DNA from: Stemphylium vesicarium
Taxonomy: Eukaryota; Ascomycota; Dothideomycetes; Pleosporales; Pleosporaceae
Direction of reading: 5' to 3'
NCBI GenBank assembly: GCA_004380135.1
Contig: QXCR01000117.1
Span: 1-64,000 of the forward strand
Length of the DNA stretch: 64,000 nt
The notes under the pieces are model-generated. The model worked only from the letters and a program-made list of their open reading frames with translations, ran no database searches and had not been told where the DNA came from. Position numbers and translations under genes: made by a program. Shown one piece after another: positions 1 through 10,847 of this stretch (position 1 is the first letter of the stretch; every line of letters begins with the position of its first letter).

Positions 1-616
1 CAAGGCCAGTTTCAGCATAAGCCAGCCAGGTTGGCTGAGAACGGTGTATCTTGCACCGGAACGGCGCGGATAGCGCTCAGGTGCCAAGGGATTACTAATA
101 GGCTACGCGCCTGCCGTCGTTGCTGCTGGAGGGTCTAGTATTGCCTGCCTGTCTGTTATAGGCATGAGCCTAGTGGCCTGCGCGAGAACGCCAGCGCCTG
201 AGGGCATGCGCTATAAAGAAGGGGGATATTGTCAGGCCGGGTCAGGCCAGATGACGATATATACTATCCTGCACCATGATCAGTAGTTCACTGATCATAA
301 TGTCAGGACGCAGCCCTGCACCACTACGCCATGCAACCAAAAAGGTACGTATGATCAGTGAACTACTGATCATGGTGCAGGATAGTATATATCGTCATCT
401 GGCCTGACCCGGCCTGACACAGATCACGCAAAAGTAATCTGGTCAAATTGTGAAAACTGATCGGATTAGGACAAAAGAAAGTTGATGATAATTCGTAACG
501 GCTATCTGCCGCAAGAGTAATAACAAAAAACTCCAATAACCATCCAACATCCTTCATATGTTACCGGTGCAGCAATTCTGTGCTGCCATACTTCGTTCAA
601 CTGGACCATCGGCTGA
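1..616. other. Left-edge region without a gene
   Basis: No reading frame here looks like protein. The stretch contains the 70-bp inverted repeat described separately (230-419) and lies just beyond the 3' end of the broken ankyrin gene. The rest shows no recognisable gene or RNA. Confidence 0.6.
230..419. repeat. Perfect 70-bp inverted repeat (foldback element)
   Basis: Positions 230-299 are the exact reverse complement of 350-419, with a 50-bp spacer (300-349). The inner end of each arm has a smaller palindrome (TGATCAGT, 5 nt, ACTGATCA), and the outer end has a short direct repeat of GTCAGGCC. The structure could fold into a 70-bp hairpin, as in a MITE or foldback element remnant. No transposase frame or clear target-site duplication is visible. 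Identity of the arms is read directly; the transposon interpretation is inference. Confidence 0.85.
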
Positions 617-3108
617 TCAGCCTAGATCCGAAGCATTTTGCGGGTATGCCCCTTCTCCTTCCAAGAACGAAGGCGACATGTCTGCACCACTCCAAAGGGC
701 TTCATTCCTCTTTTGTCCCGGCAATGTCTCGCTGTGTGCTCCATGAGTGTCGTCATCATCGAAGCTCATCCACTCATCAAACATCGCATAGTCGTCGATC
801 GGCAGTGCATCCTCTTCTACCGAGTCCGTGTCGTCCATAATCTCCTCCGCTTCCCTGTTGAGCCCTTCATTCATCAGTTCGTCGCTCTCGATGCCAACGA
901 TCGAAGCTCAAGTCGCATTCGCGTGAGGGGCGGGCTCTTGGATATAGTCATGATGAGGGCTTTAGGTTTGGTAGCGGTCCTCGTCTCGATTCTGGCCTCT
1001 TTGGGCACCTTGAGCTAGGAGAAGATCGAATATATGGGGGCAATCTCTTCTCCTGAACGACCATCCGTGATCTCTTTCGTAGAGGGCTATGTCTAAAGCA
1101 GACCTGCCGGGTTTGTAGTTGCCAACGGTACGCAGATTGATGTCGAGATCCTGGTGTTGGAGCATCACCTTGGCAATATCGATACGATTGTTATCAACGG
1201 CCTTGTGCAGCGAAGTGCTTCCGAATGCATCTTATCTATTGATGTCGATGGCAGGATTTCGCGGCGCCTGCTGTTTTTGAACAAATTCGAATAATGTGTT
1301 TGCCAGGCCGACGTTGTTGGACTTCGCAGCTTCGTGCCAAAGACTTTCACTCTTAGAATCTGCTGAATACTGGAGAAACTTTGGATCAAGAAAGAGTATT
1401 TTCATCACATCAACAGCCTCCACGGATGGCTATCGCGGGAGTATCTCTTCCTTATGTGTGCTACTCGATGGTGAATATTTCGTGTAATTAAGCAAAACTT
1501 CTACAACTGACGAATGCGACAACGAGGCAGCTTCGTATAATGATAACTCTCGGCGTTCATGTACTTGCTTGGGGTCAGTTCTGGCGTCATTCAGCAGCAC
1601 AGCCAAGACCCCAGCATGACCGCTTCGGACGCCCACTTCCCATACCGGGCTCTTCGAAAGGTGCCAAATTCCCCCTCTTACATTGATATCAACATCTGGC
1701 CGTGACAGCAAAAGCTTCACGACAGTCACGTGACTGTGGACCACTGTCATCTGCAGAGGAGTCTGAGACCTCGCACCTATGGCTTGGATGTCAACAGTGA
1801 GTTTTCGCTCGTCGAAAGCCTGCAGAATTAACTTCGCAATCTCAAGATGACCTTTTCTACATGCGTGATGCAGAGCATTTGATCGTCCTCGTCTTTCTTC
1901 ATCATGTTGTGCGGCTATAGTGTCGGGAAACTGGAGCAAAATCTCGACAACCTCCTTGTGTCCCCTTGCAGCGGCAGTACGCAGAGTCAAGAAGCTTCGA
2001 CCTCGAAAGAGGTGCAGGTCGATCTCATCGGACTCCAAGAGAAGGCGGGTTATTTCACCCTGCCCAAATGCGGCGGCAAGTCGAATCAGGCAACGGTACT
2101 GACCAACGGGAAGATTTGGGTTCAGATTGGTTGATGCTAGGATACATCGCAGCATAATTGTCTGGCCCGTCGAGATGATTCGGTATATCACGGCCGGCCC
2201 ATTCGTTGCAATCCAATCGGGTGTAATCTCCGGGATTGACAACAATCTGGCCATGGAGGTGGGTCGCAAGCATCTTGCTGCAAACCTAAGCATGTCGCTG
2301 CCATGCATGTCGATGAGCGCGTTGCTGTAATGTCGAATGGTGGGATCAAACATCTCAATTTGTTGGGTGTCGAGCATGTCGCGTAGAGCGTGTGTTGTGA
2401 TTTATGCTCCCCGGTGCAGCAGGAATGCGAAAACATCCCTAATCTTGCCCAAAACTGCTTCATGCAATGGCGTCCGTCCTTTGTTATCGGTCAGCCCTAA
2501 TGAAGCACCTGCTTCGACAAGGTAACAGGCCATTTCATGTTGATTGGGTCTAGCGGCGCAATGCAACGCAGTAGATTCATCGTCAGCTTTTGCGGAGACG
2601 TCGATTCCTAATTGCAAGAGCCTTTGCAAAAGACTCCTGTTGCCCAATCTGGCTGCTGACATCAAGGTAGAGGCATCAGCCAACGTTTGTTCGCTCTGAA
2701 GCACACATGGCTTCCCGAGCGAGTGCGAGGGTGATAGTGACCGACTATATCTTCGCCGAACAGTTTTACGACAGTTTCTAGGATCGATGGAAATGTGCGG
2801 GTGTTTTTTGCGAATGTGCTGTTTCACGTTGTCTCGGCGGGAAGCCTTGAAAGAACAACCCTCAACAGTGCAAGCATGTCGACCTTGTCCAGATTCATGA
2901 CGGGTGCGTACGTGTCGTGTGAAATCCGTCAGCAAAGCAAATCCTTTCGGGCAAACTTGGCATTGGAACGGCTTGGAATGAGTCTTCAGGTGTTGGCTGG
3001 TGGTCTTTTAGGAGAGCAAAGATCTTGCAGGGTCTAGCGCTTGTAACGTCCAAGGGTATCGAAAGCTTTGGGACACAGATCGCAACCGAAAACTTCGCTC
3101 AAAGCCAT
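617..3108 (-). pseudogene. C2H2 zinc-finger/ankyrin-repeat protein pseudogene
   Basis: One reading frame runs from about 2996 down to 617. It encodes C2H2 fingers (KPFQCQVCPKGFALLTDF, then CTVEGCSFKASRRDN), many ankyrin repeats (for example STALHCAARPNQHEM and GSTSLHKAVDNNRID) and an acidic tail. Five in-frame stops interrupt it: TAA 2402-2404, TAG 1430-1432, TAA 1232-1234, TAA 962-964 and TGA 908-910. Coding resumes in the same frame after each stop, and each stop is one C-to-T change from CAA, CAG or CGA. A first exon can be read from ATG 3108-3106 (a CDLC finger half) to about 3048, but I could not join it in phase, so a frameshift may also be present. Layout and sequence match the intact gene at 18507-20307, so this is a paralogue. 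It is divergent from the C2H2 gene at 3548. The alternative of many introns is unlikely because no splice consensus flanks the stops. Confidence 0.82.
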
Positions 3109-3547
3109 ACTCACAAGGCTTCTTGGTTCGCGTCGCCTGTAGTTCTACTATCAGGAAAGAATCTAGGCGGGCATATAGATGGGTATCAAAAGCACGTCAA
3201 CATCAGAAAGGCTAGCGCAGCCAAGGAATGGTACAGCGGCCGTCCAATAAACAGGAAGACGGTCGCCCTACTTACGCCCTGCACAATGCTCTCATACCAT
3301 TGGCCACCCATTTCGGCTGGAGCCACCCTCCTTCTGCTCAGCGACCCTTGACCGGGGCTTCATTTCGTTACTCCCCCTTTCCTTCATCACATAGTCACCC
3401 TCCTCCGTCCTCCTTCCATACCTATCTGCCTAGGCGCGGTCAGACGAGACACGAACAAGTGCATCGGCACCGTTTCCATCTTGACCAGAAGCATACAATA
3501 GGATTTATCGTCTGCCTCACAGAAACCCGCAACACTCGAATCTCACG
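3109..3547. promoter_or_regulatory. Divergent intergenic region of the left module
   Basis: These 439 bp separate the start of the broken zinc-finger/ankyrin gene (minus) from the start of the small C2H2 gene (plus), and so presumably held both promoters. A CCAAT box is at 3244-3248, and the last 150 bp before the C2H2 start are pyrimidine-rich, as in many fungal promoters. The equivalent region of the right module (18133-18506) also has a CCAAT box. Promoter function is inferred from position. Confidence 0.45.
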
Positions 3548-4332
3548 ATGTTCCACTCTATGGCCTACTCAAACGAAGGGATGGAAGAATTCCTGCTTGA
3601 GAGCGAAATGGCAGCTAGGGGCTATACGGCGGATGCGCATCACCTCGAAATGATTACGACACGTGCACCCGGTAGTGCGCTGCCAGCTGGTCAACTCGAC
3701 AAAAAGGAGTAAGCTTTTTTTTAACACGATGGATTTATGCCTTTTCGTGCAATGAACCAAGAGGACTCCTCCCATCCGCCACGCACTCGGAGGCCCACAG
3801 CAGTCTCTCTTGGCACAGTCTTGCTGCCAATGACAATTACCCTCTCCAGCTCGGCTACGACAGCACCCTTGATTGGGGACTGTTCGATTGGAACATCACT
3901 CCTTCACAAGGGCCCATCCTGCCCATGCCACGGGCTCCTATGCCAAATACTTTCTTAGAACCTCTTTACCCTGTCGCAGACCTTTTTCCTGACACATTTC
4001 AGAATGTCATTCCTGTCACGGCTAACTTCAGTACTAACACATTGCCTACGATCGTGCCTGGCGTTCCCGTCATAGCCCCCGCCATCCTGGCCCCTAATGT
4101 TCAACACCCAGGTGTCGGCGCCACCTTCCGCCAGCCAGCTTCAGAATCTCGCATCCCCTGCGAGTCCCCAGGCTGCACCAAAAGCTTTCGCCGTCCAGGT
4201 GATCTCCGTCGTCACATGCGAAAGCACCGGCCTGCTAACCTGAAGTGCATCGTTGACGATTGCGACATGAAGTTCTATCGTCTTGACAAGCTTCGCGACC
4301 ACATTCGCCAGCGACACAAGATCGTCTTGTAG
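3548..4332 (+). CDS. Small two-finger C2H2 zinc-finger protein (left copy)
   Basis: The CDS joins 3548-3708 and 3762-4332 (243 aa). The 53-nt intron has a GTAAGC donor followed by eight T, and an AAG acceptor; the phases agree. Residues 1-180 are low-complexity and rich in Pro, Ser and Asn. The C-terminus has two adjacent C2H2 fingers: CESPGC with H-x3-H, and CIVDDC with H-x4-H, the second containing FYRLDKLRDH. The product is probably a nuclear DNA-binding regulator; targets are unknown. The finger pair is nearly the same as in the gene at 17489-18132 (FYRADKLRDH), and both have an intron at a similar place with a T-run after the donor. The gene is divergent from the ankyrin pseudogene and shows no stops, although both neighbours are broken. 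Confidence 0.8.
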
Positions 4333-4619
4333 TTGCCCAGGTGTGTACTGTCAATCAAGTTGTTAACGCGGAAGGCGGTGAGGCTACAGTAACACGGGCC
4401 AGATTGAAAGGCTGAAAGGTCGAAGGTCGATTTGATTTCATGATTCCTCACTAAATTGTAGCCTCACGAGGAAGTTTTTCGGTTATTGTTGAGTCAGTCA
4501 CTACTGTTCGTAGAATAGAACCCCCACATTTATCTACCCTGACGTCCCCGATGAGTTCATGATGAAATTGTCTTGAGGCTCCAAAATTCGTAACGGCGAA
4601 CTCCAAGGCTCCCTGCGCG

Positions 4620-5352
4620 GGTAGGAATCACGGGATCCAGCTCTAGTCTATACCTATCTGAGCCTTAGCCCCACTTGAAGCCTAACACCTCAGCGCGGAC
4701 GCATTCTCGGAGCTACTTGGACCCTACATTTCTACGACTACAACGCCCAGCATTTAGCCATCAAACTACAACGACAATTAGGATCGCTGTTCTTCTACCT
4801 TCTCGTCGATATCGGAAGTGTTGGGTTACCTGTCAGATCACGATGACCTCATAGTTCGCCACGCCTTTGCGATCGATCAAACCCTTCCAAAGGTTGACAT
4901 ATCAACTTACTAATCTACTAATGAGTCGGGCAAGGGCATCAATCTGTTCTCATTCCAAGAATGGCTTGAGGGGGTTCCGCGGCGAGATCCAACTTGCGTA
5001 CGACTACTGTCGCGCAACATGGGCGTTCTTGACCGATCACTGCTGACTTTTAGAACGACTAATAACCGTTCCCGAAAAGCCATTTGTAATAGGCGATAGA
5101 TTGCACTCATGATAGACGTTTAGCTTCCCGAAAATGATCCCGGTGGAACATTCCCCTCAACGGTCAAGATATTCCTCGGGTCGAAAGTCGTCACTCTCAG
5201 CCGAGACGGCAAAGACCCATTCTTCCAACTCCACCTCATCGAAATCCCATATCCTCCAACCCCAATTGATATCATTTCTCGGTTTAGTCGGAACTCCGTT
5301 TCGGTTCTTCAACCCTGTCAACATCATTGTTCCCGCGTATTCGTGCCCCTAA
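4620..5352 (+). pseudogene. Stop-riddled remnant of an unidentified protein gene
   Basis: The plus frame with codon starts divisible by 3 reads as plausible protein over about 700 bp, for example LFSFQEWLEGVPRRDPTC (from 4944) and FPSTVKIFLGSKVVTLSRDG (from about 5150). It is interrupted by TAG 4644, TGA 4659, TAA 4683, TAG 4755, TAG 4779, TAA 4911, TAG 5097 and TAG 5121. All eight stops can come from Gln or Arg codons by one C-to-T change. The composition between stops is balanced and hydrophobic residues are spaced as in a folded protein. I do not recognise the family, and the 5' boundary is uncertain because a different frame looks coding around 4520-4575. The region lies directly downstream of the left C2H2 gene. 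Confidence 0.5.
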
Positions 5353-5895
5353 CGCAGCGTGATATGCACTCCCTTCTAGCCGCCCCATTCCCACCTATCC
5401 AACGACCCATCCTCCACACTAAAACAAGCCAGCGATCCACGAGAACCCTTGCGGCTCCTTGTAATCGACACATCGGCGATTGAGCAGCAGGCGTAGTTAC
5501 CCGTTGCAGTTAGCAGGGCCCCGCAAGTTTGGACCCTGAAAAGACGTCACCCGCCAAGGTATGATGGCATAGCATCAGCCGCCTTGGTTCAAATACATGC
5601 AAATCGCTTAAGCCAGGTTGTGATCGAATTATTACAATTCTCTTTGCAACTCCGGAATTCACACTTACCAAGGTACAGACCCTGAAGGCGATGGTTCCCC
5701 GTTACGGGTCCCCGAGGCCCTGCGTTTGCTGATGCAGGGAAATTATAGGCGCCAATCATACCGTTGCGAGACCCAGTAACCAAACTCATATCGAAACTAC
5801 ACCTGGAAGATCTTCGCGTAGGTCTGCACTTTTGTTCATTCAATCTTCTTTAAAACAAGGAATCTTACTAAGAAGCTCATAGCGATACTTCGATC
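5353..5895. other. Intergenic region upstream of the 5896 gene
   Basis: No convincing gene is present. The pseudogene frame above may continue to about 5480. The last 200 bp are the likely promoter and leader of the gene starting at 5896. Short open frames on both strands lack domain or composition support. Confidence 0.45.
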
Positions 5896-6543
5896 ATGAC
5901 TGAACGACCATCCCTCATGCCGCCCAGCGAGGGCTCATTCCTCTCCTCCGGTAGCTTCACTCCATCTGGCCTCACACCCAACACGCGCACCCAAGCCGAA
6001 GCCGCCTTCACTTCCAACAGCACCGCGCAAACCGACTCTGCAGCTCCCGACCCACGCCTGATTCCATTGATGGGTGCTGGTGGCGGCAACGAGGCATCCA
6101 CCGACAACGGTCCAACCGAGGCTGTCAAGGCATACACGGGATACCGTCGACCGGGCATTGTCCGCGCAAGCTCCACCAACTACGAGAACGCGCTCAAGAG
6201 GGCCCAGCAAGCCTCGGTCTCATCAGACTTCTCAACCGACTCGGAAGTACCAGAGAGCAACGTCACCACTGGCCAGACCATCGCGTCGCCAGCCTCAAAT
6301 CAGACTCCCTTCCCCGCTCCCGGCCAGGGTGTCGTCCCCCTCAATTACAACTCCCCCGTCGGTGTCGCCCAGGGTGACTCCCTCAAGAAGTCTCGATCGC
6401 GCGGTCTCAGTCTGACTGGTCTTGCGCAACAACAGGGTTGGAGTGAGCAGGACTACAAGCGTATCTACAGTGCTGAACTCATGGAAGCGGATCCTAAGAA
6501 CGCGGCTGGATACGGTTCGGGACCTAAGCCTGAGGCTGCGTAG
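5896..6543 (+). CDS. Conserved-looking disordered protein, unknown function
   Basis: Single exon, 215 aa. The protein is rich in Ser, Thr, Pro, Ala and Asn, so most of it is probably disordered. A basic and hydrophobic segment near the C-terminus (about 175-200: RGLSLTGLAQQQGWSEQDYK, followed by RIYSAELM) looks like the conserved part and may form helices. There is no signal peptide or membrane segment. I do not recognise a named family. The ATG at 5896 is the first in frame and is followed by a long uninterrupted frame with coding-like third positions. The neighbours do not suggest a role. Confidence 0.72.
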   Translation: MTERPSLMPPSEGSFLSSGSFTPSGLTPNTRTQAEAAFTSNSTAQTDSAAPDPRLIPLMGAGGGNEASTDNGPTEAVKAYTGYRRPGIVRASSTNYENALKRAQQASVSSDFSTDSEVPESNVTTGQTIASPASNQTPFPAPGQGVVPLNYNSPVGVAQGDSLKKSRSRGLSLTGLAQQQGWSEQDYKRIYSAELMEADPKNAAGYGSGPKPEAA

Positions 6544-6866
6544 GTCACTTGAACTCGTCGCGCTAGCGTAGGGCTTGCTGAAAAAGCATACTTGACCTGT
6601 GGGTTGATGCATACCGACACTACTGCTACTAGGATATCATATCACACACTATTACATGCAAGGCGCTGGGCGGAGTTTCAAGCATAATGAGGTCGCAGGT
6701 CGACGGATCTTCCTCAATAAATCACTTAATGTCTGCCATGACTTGACAATCTTTTACCTTTACAAGTTTGTTGTGATGGTGATGTACGCTGGCGGTGCCT
6801 TGGTCTTAGCAAGATTGATCATTGGCTATGGAAACGTGTTGCAGTGATTGACAAGGTAGGCAAATA
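6544..6866. other. Convergent 3' intergenic region
   Basis: This lies between the stop of the plus-strand gene at 6543 and the stop of the minus-strand secreted-protein gene at 6867, so it holds the two 3' UTRs. It is AT-rich around 6710-6790. No other feature seen. Confidence 0.5.
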
Positions 6867-8009
6867 CTACTCCCCGTCGCTCTGAACTTTGCTAGACTTT
6901 TCGCAATCCACCTTCAATCCGGAGCAACGATATGCTGAACCACCATTTTTGCACTCGTTTGGCCCTGCGCAACACGTCATGTCCCTACACTCATCCCAGC
7001 ATGTGCGCCGTTCGCAGTCATCTTTGCACAGCTTCCTCTGTGTCGTTGACTTCCCGTTCTTCTTGTTGCATCTCTTCTCACACCTCTGGTGCACTCCAGC
7101 CAAATCGCAGGTCTGAAGACAGCCATCGCGGAACTTGTTACAACTTCGCGACAACTGCGCCAGGTTACTCTCATGGGACGCAAGTATGTGGTCCGTCGAG
7201 TCCATCGCACCGAACGCGAATGGGGGAGGCGCACACCAACCGTCGCCTTGACACTGTGCCAACGAAGCAGGCCAACACCGTGAGACGCATTCAGGATCAG
7301 GCGCAGCTGCGGCATGCAATTCTTCCCACGAAAAGCCTTCACACTGTCCCGTACCCCAGCTCACGCAGCCCGGCGATGGAAGACGATCCGCGTATGCGTC
7401 TATCGTGGCGGGAAGGCAAGTATCATGGATACACTGCACCCAGCTCTGAACGCATTCCTTGCATTCTGGGGTTTGAGTGGAAGGGACGGGGGCGGGACGG
7501 ACAGTGAGGTCTTTGCAGATGCGACGTTCGCATTGGCCGTTGGCGCGGCAGTGGAGGGGACCGGATTTGCAGAGGGCGAGTTCGCAGTTTAGGGTGACTT
7601 CGTGGTTCGTCTCGGGTTCGTCTTCGGAAATGCGCTCACCAGAAAAGTGCTCGCACTCGTTCATGTACTCCTGGCAGTCCATACAGTTTGCTTCTTTGGT
7701 GTCGCCGGCCTTCCTCGCTTCAGCATTCGCAAGAGCATTCAGCTCAACATCATTCTGAGACGCCGCGACACTGCAAAACGGGCAGTGCGAGCATTGCTTG
7801 CTGGCGCAAAGGCTGTCGGCGGCTGCCTGGTGGGAGAGGTTTGCGTGGATGTTCATGTCTTTGAGGCCCTCTCCTATGAGGTGGCGGTAAGCCGCGTAGC
7901 ATTGTGGGTTGCATGTGACTACTGCGCCGGTTTCGACAGGTCCGTTCCAAGCGTAGGTGTAGCTAGCGAGGAGGAACGAATATGCGCCAAGTGCCGTAAG
8001 AGCGTGCAT
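6867..8009 (-). CDS. Cysteine-rich secreted protein
   Basis: Single exon, 380 aa from the ATG at 8009-8007. That start is chosen because it gives a signal peptide (MHALTALGAYSFLLASYTYA, then WNGP). An in-frame ATG at 8093 would add 28 residues before the signal and is less likely. About 38 Cys, near one residue in ten, occur throughout as CxxC, CxxxC and spaced pairs (CSHCPFC, CKEC, TCCAGPNEC), so the mature protein is probably disulfide-bonded and extracellular. No catalytic domain is recognisable. The size is larger than typical small effectors. It may be an apoplastic or cell-wall protein; an effector role is only speculation from secretion and Cys content. Confidence 0.75.
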   Translation of the reverse strand: MHALTALGAYSFLLASYTYAWNGPVETGAVVTCNPQCYAAYRHLIGEGLKDMNIHANLSHQAAADSLCASKQCSHCPFCSVAASQNDVELNALANAEARKAGDTKEANCMDCQEYMNECEHFSGERISEDEPETNHEVTLNCELALCKSGPLHCRANGQCERRICKDLTVRPAPVPSTQTPECKECVQSWVQCIHDTCLPATIDAYADRLPSPGCVSWGTGQCEGFSWEELHAAAAPDPECVSRCWPASLAQCQGDGWCAPPPFAFGAMDSTDHILASHESNLAQLSRSCNKFRDGCLQTCDLAGVHQRCEKRCNKKNGKSTTQRKLCKDDCERRTCWDECRDMTCCAGPNECKNGGSAYRCSGLKVDCEKSSKVQSDGE

Positions 8010-8365
8010 TGTAATCGACGATCCGTCGTGTGGAGGCGCGAGGTTTGCGGAGAAGAGCGAGAACGATGGGAAGGCGCAGTGGGTGTGGTCCAAAGTGAGA
8101 AGGCGCGATAGGGATCGAGGCGTGGAGGTGCCCGTATAGAGAAGGCGCTTTCACCTACATGACTGTGGTAGTGAAATATGAGTGCGGAATGTCCAGGACA
8201 AGACACGCTGAGAAGAAAAGTTGAGTGGCTTTATTGGTATACCGAAGTAGTGTCTATTCAACGTTTGTGAGGAATATGCTGGAAATACAAGACGGGTTCG
8301 CTGGGCTGCCAGCGCCATGCTATGCTCTGAAATCACTTTTACTGTACCTGTATGCTCTGAAACAG
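8010..8365. other. Intergenic region, promoter of the secreted-protein gene
   Basis: 356 bp between the start of the minus-strand secreted-protein gene (8009) and the end of the minus-strand TBC gene (8366). It should hold the promoter of the former and the 3' UTR of the latter. Nothing else seen. Confidence 0.45.
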
Positions 8366-9819
8366 CTATGCCGATGCGTTGAGATACTTCTTCATGAAGT
8401 CGCCCAAAGGTCGAAATAGCGGGTATCGTGTGTTGAGGTCTCCGTTCTTACCGAGCCACAGGGCATAGGCACCAACGACGACAGCAAGGCTGACGCCTCC
8501 GTACCGACGGTAGTACCAAAGACGCAGTTTGACGTATTGCATGTTCTTGGCCACACGACGGAGGGCCTGTTGTCGGCGGAGGTCCTTTTCCTGTTGCGCG
8601 AGAAACATCTCTCCATCTTCCAATGATAGTCCACGGAGACTCGTGCTGGTGGCAGACGATTTGAGGACGCTGGAGGAAGAGATGCGCCACCACTCCCAGC
8701 TATCAAGTGAAGCGGGAGGCAGCCTTTCATACAACTCGACCGTATGGGCAATATGGAACTCGACGTCAAAAGGTTCTGGGAGCTTACTCAGCATGACATA
8801 GAGAATGTCCTCGTCCTCCTTGTCAATCTCCAGCAGCTCATCCCTCTTGGAAAGCACGACAGCAGCAAAGAGGTAGATGGGCATGACCGCGTGCCGTGCC
8901 AAGAAGAAGTCAAACAACCTCGTAATATCCTTGTAGTCTTGAATATTGTGGGCGAACATGGTAATGGTGCCGGCGAGGGCGAATGAGGGTTGGCTCTTGG
9001 GGAGATGGTCGTACAAGACTGGATCGGCAGCGCGAAGGATGGGTCGAAGCAGCTCCAGCTGGGCGAGGGCGGGCTCGAGCGATGACAGCATGAAATCGCG
9101 GATACGCAGGAGGCTTAGACGGGCGACTGCGGCGGGAGCATGTTCGGAACCGAGCACGAGGAGGAAGACCTGGACAATGTCATGGTAGCCCTGGAAGTAG
9201 CACAACGTGGGGTGACGGCGCAGGACGTCGAGGATGACGTGGGAGAGATCCTGCTTCCTTCGATTGAGCTGCTTCTCCGATTCTGGGACGCTTAGCATGT
9301 GAAATGACAGCAGATTCTAGCATCACAGAGCATACCATTCTTGGGGTAGTAAACAAAGGCCCGATTGACGTCGAGGCCAACCTGATGCTCGTCCTTGTGC
9401 TCGGGAAGGCCCGCCCTTGGCTCCTTCCCCGCGTCCTGCTCAGAGCATCCTAGCAGGAGGGGCCCTATTCACGTCAGACTAATGCGGGAAGTAGTGCGAG
9501 AGGAGCATGGTGGCCTACAGGCTGTGCACCGCAGGCTGTCGCTGACGAGACCAAAGGATGTCGTCGCGAGATGCACCAGGGCGGCGATATCTCCATCATC
9601 GATAGCAGCGCGGACCAAGGACTCCTTCTCCTTCTCGGCCGGCGAAAGATTGATAACAGGCGTGGGGTGGCGCGAGGGGAGGCTGCCGGAGCTTGAGCTC
9701 ACTGAGCGCGATATGGAGCGTGAAGAAGTGCGTGAGGCCATGGCAGTACCCGCATCTCGAGCTGCTGAATTTCCTCCACCGCGCGGCAAAAACGAGAGAC
9801 GGCGTGATGACGTGGCCAA
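8366..9819 (-). CDS. Rab GTPase-activating protein, TBC1D20/Gyp8-like
   Basis: The exons are 9819-9519, 9464-9336 and 9282-8366 (448 aa). The first intron has GTAGGC, CTGAC and TAG; the second GTATGC, CTAAG and CAG. Phases agree, and the first join creates the conserved WPLLLG of the TBC fold. Both catalytic fingers are visible: the Arg finger in GLDVNRAF and the Gln finger in YFQGYHDI. A hydrophobic segment near the C-terminus (GGVSLAVVVGAYALWLG) is a likely tail anchor, as in TBC1D20 and Gyp8. This family stimulates GTP hydrolysis by Rab1/Ypt1-type GTPases at the ER and early Golgi. The N-terminal 60 residues are Ser/Arg-rich and disordered. The family call is firm; the exact Rab substrate is inferred. 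Confidence 0.88.
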
Positions 9820-10847
9820 GATGTGCCTCGTACGCGCAGAAGAGCGCCGGAGATGATGCAGAAGGAAACCAACGTGGATTGTCTACGGGTTACATGGTGT
9901 GTTACGCGTGCGCTTCCCAATTCCCAGGTCGATGTGACTGGGGTTCGCGCCTTCCTGCCGTAGGGCCGACACGCTTGGCACCCCACCATCAGCTGTGCAG
10001 TTGTGAATGTCAACGGCTTCCTCTCGGGAACCGCCAGCCAACCGCCCGCACGTGAGACCGCAGCTGTGCATCCACACCGAGCTATTCACCTTCCATTCCC
10101 GGGCCTGTCTGCCGCTGGCCCCTCTAGCTCGCGCCGTTGCAACTTTCGTGCCGCAAAAGACGCGGCGCCCAGGCCATTTCGCTGCATACATCCCGCCTCC
10201 ATTGCATGCGCGCCACCCCTAACGCAGACTCGGAACCAACCAACGCGAGAGGGCCCCTCGTACCCTGGCCACCTCATATTCGACCTTGCAATCTTTTCAC
10301 GCCTCCATCACGATCCAGCTAAGATCGTGTCCTCTGCTGCACGATCATCTGTCCATCTAGATCCGTACGCCATCCCGACTCCGCCTGCTCCCTTGCTACT
10401 CTCACGTGCCGTCAGAGACTTCATCCCCAACACCTGCGCTTCTTGATATAGTACATAGAACGCTAGAGCCGCCTCTTGCAGCCGCCCACCTGTGTCGTCA
10501 GGGCATTCCGGCTGCAGTTGCCTTAACCTGTTGCTGCTATTCCTATCGTCATCGGCGTCATCCAATCCAGTCCTTGCGACACCACGCGGGCTGTCGATTG
10601 CATCAATTGATCCCGGCTGCTATTACTGAATCACTTTGCCTCGTCAGCATTGTCTGACGAGCTAGCCTGCCCAGACAGGCACCAACATGTCGTCAGACTC
10701 ATTTTTCGACAGTGTGTCTTCGTAGAACCATCCTACGCCGGCTGGAGCCGGTCTTGTGCAAGACTGCGCAACCTCGCTTTTACCATCTCCCTGGGACTGT
10801 CGAGAAGAACATCTAGTTCAGCTCTCGCCACGTTCTAATCACCCACC
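9820..10847. promoter_or_regulatory. Divergent promoter region (TBC gene / beta-propeller gene)
   Basis: About 1.03 kb between two divergent gene starts. It is C-rich and pyrimidine-rich over 10060-10640 on the plus strand. A 444-nt open frame at 10003-10446 is Pro/Arg/Ser-rich, lacks recognisable domains and overlaps other open frames, so I treat it as chance. No TATA box stands out. Confidence 0.45.

Noticed and set aside
10003..10446. Open frame upstream of the beta-propeller gene
   Set aside because: Low-complexity Pro/Arg/Ser sequence in a C-rich promoter, overlapping other frames, no motif.
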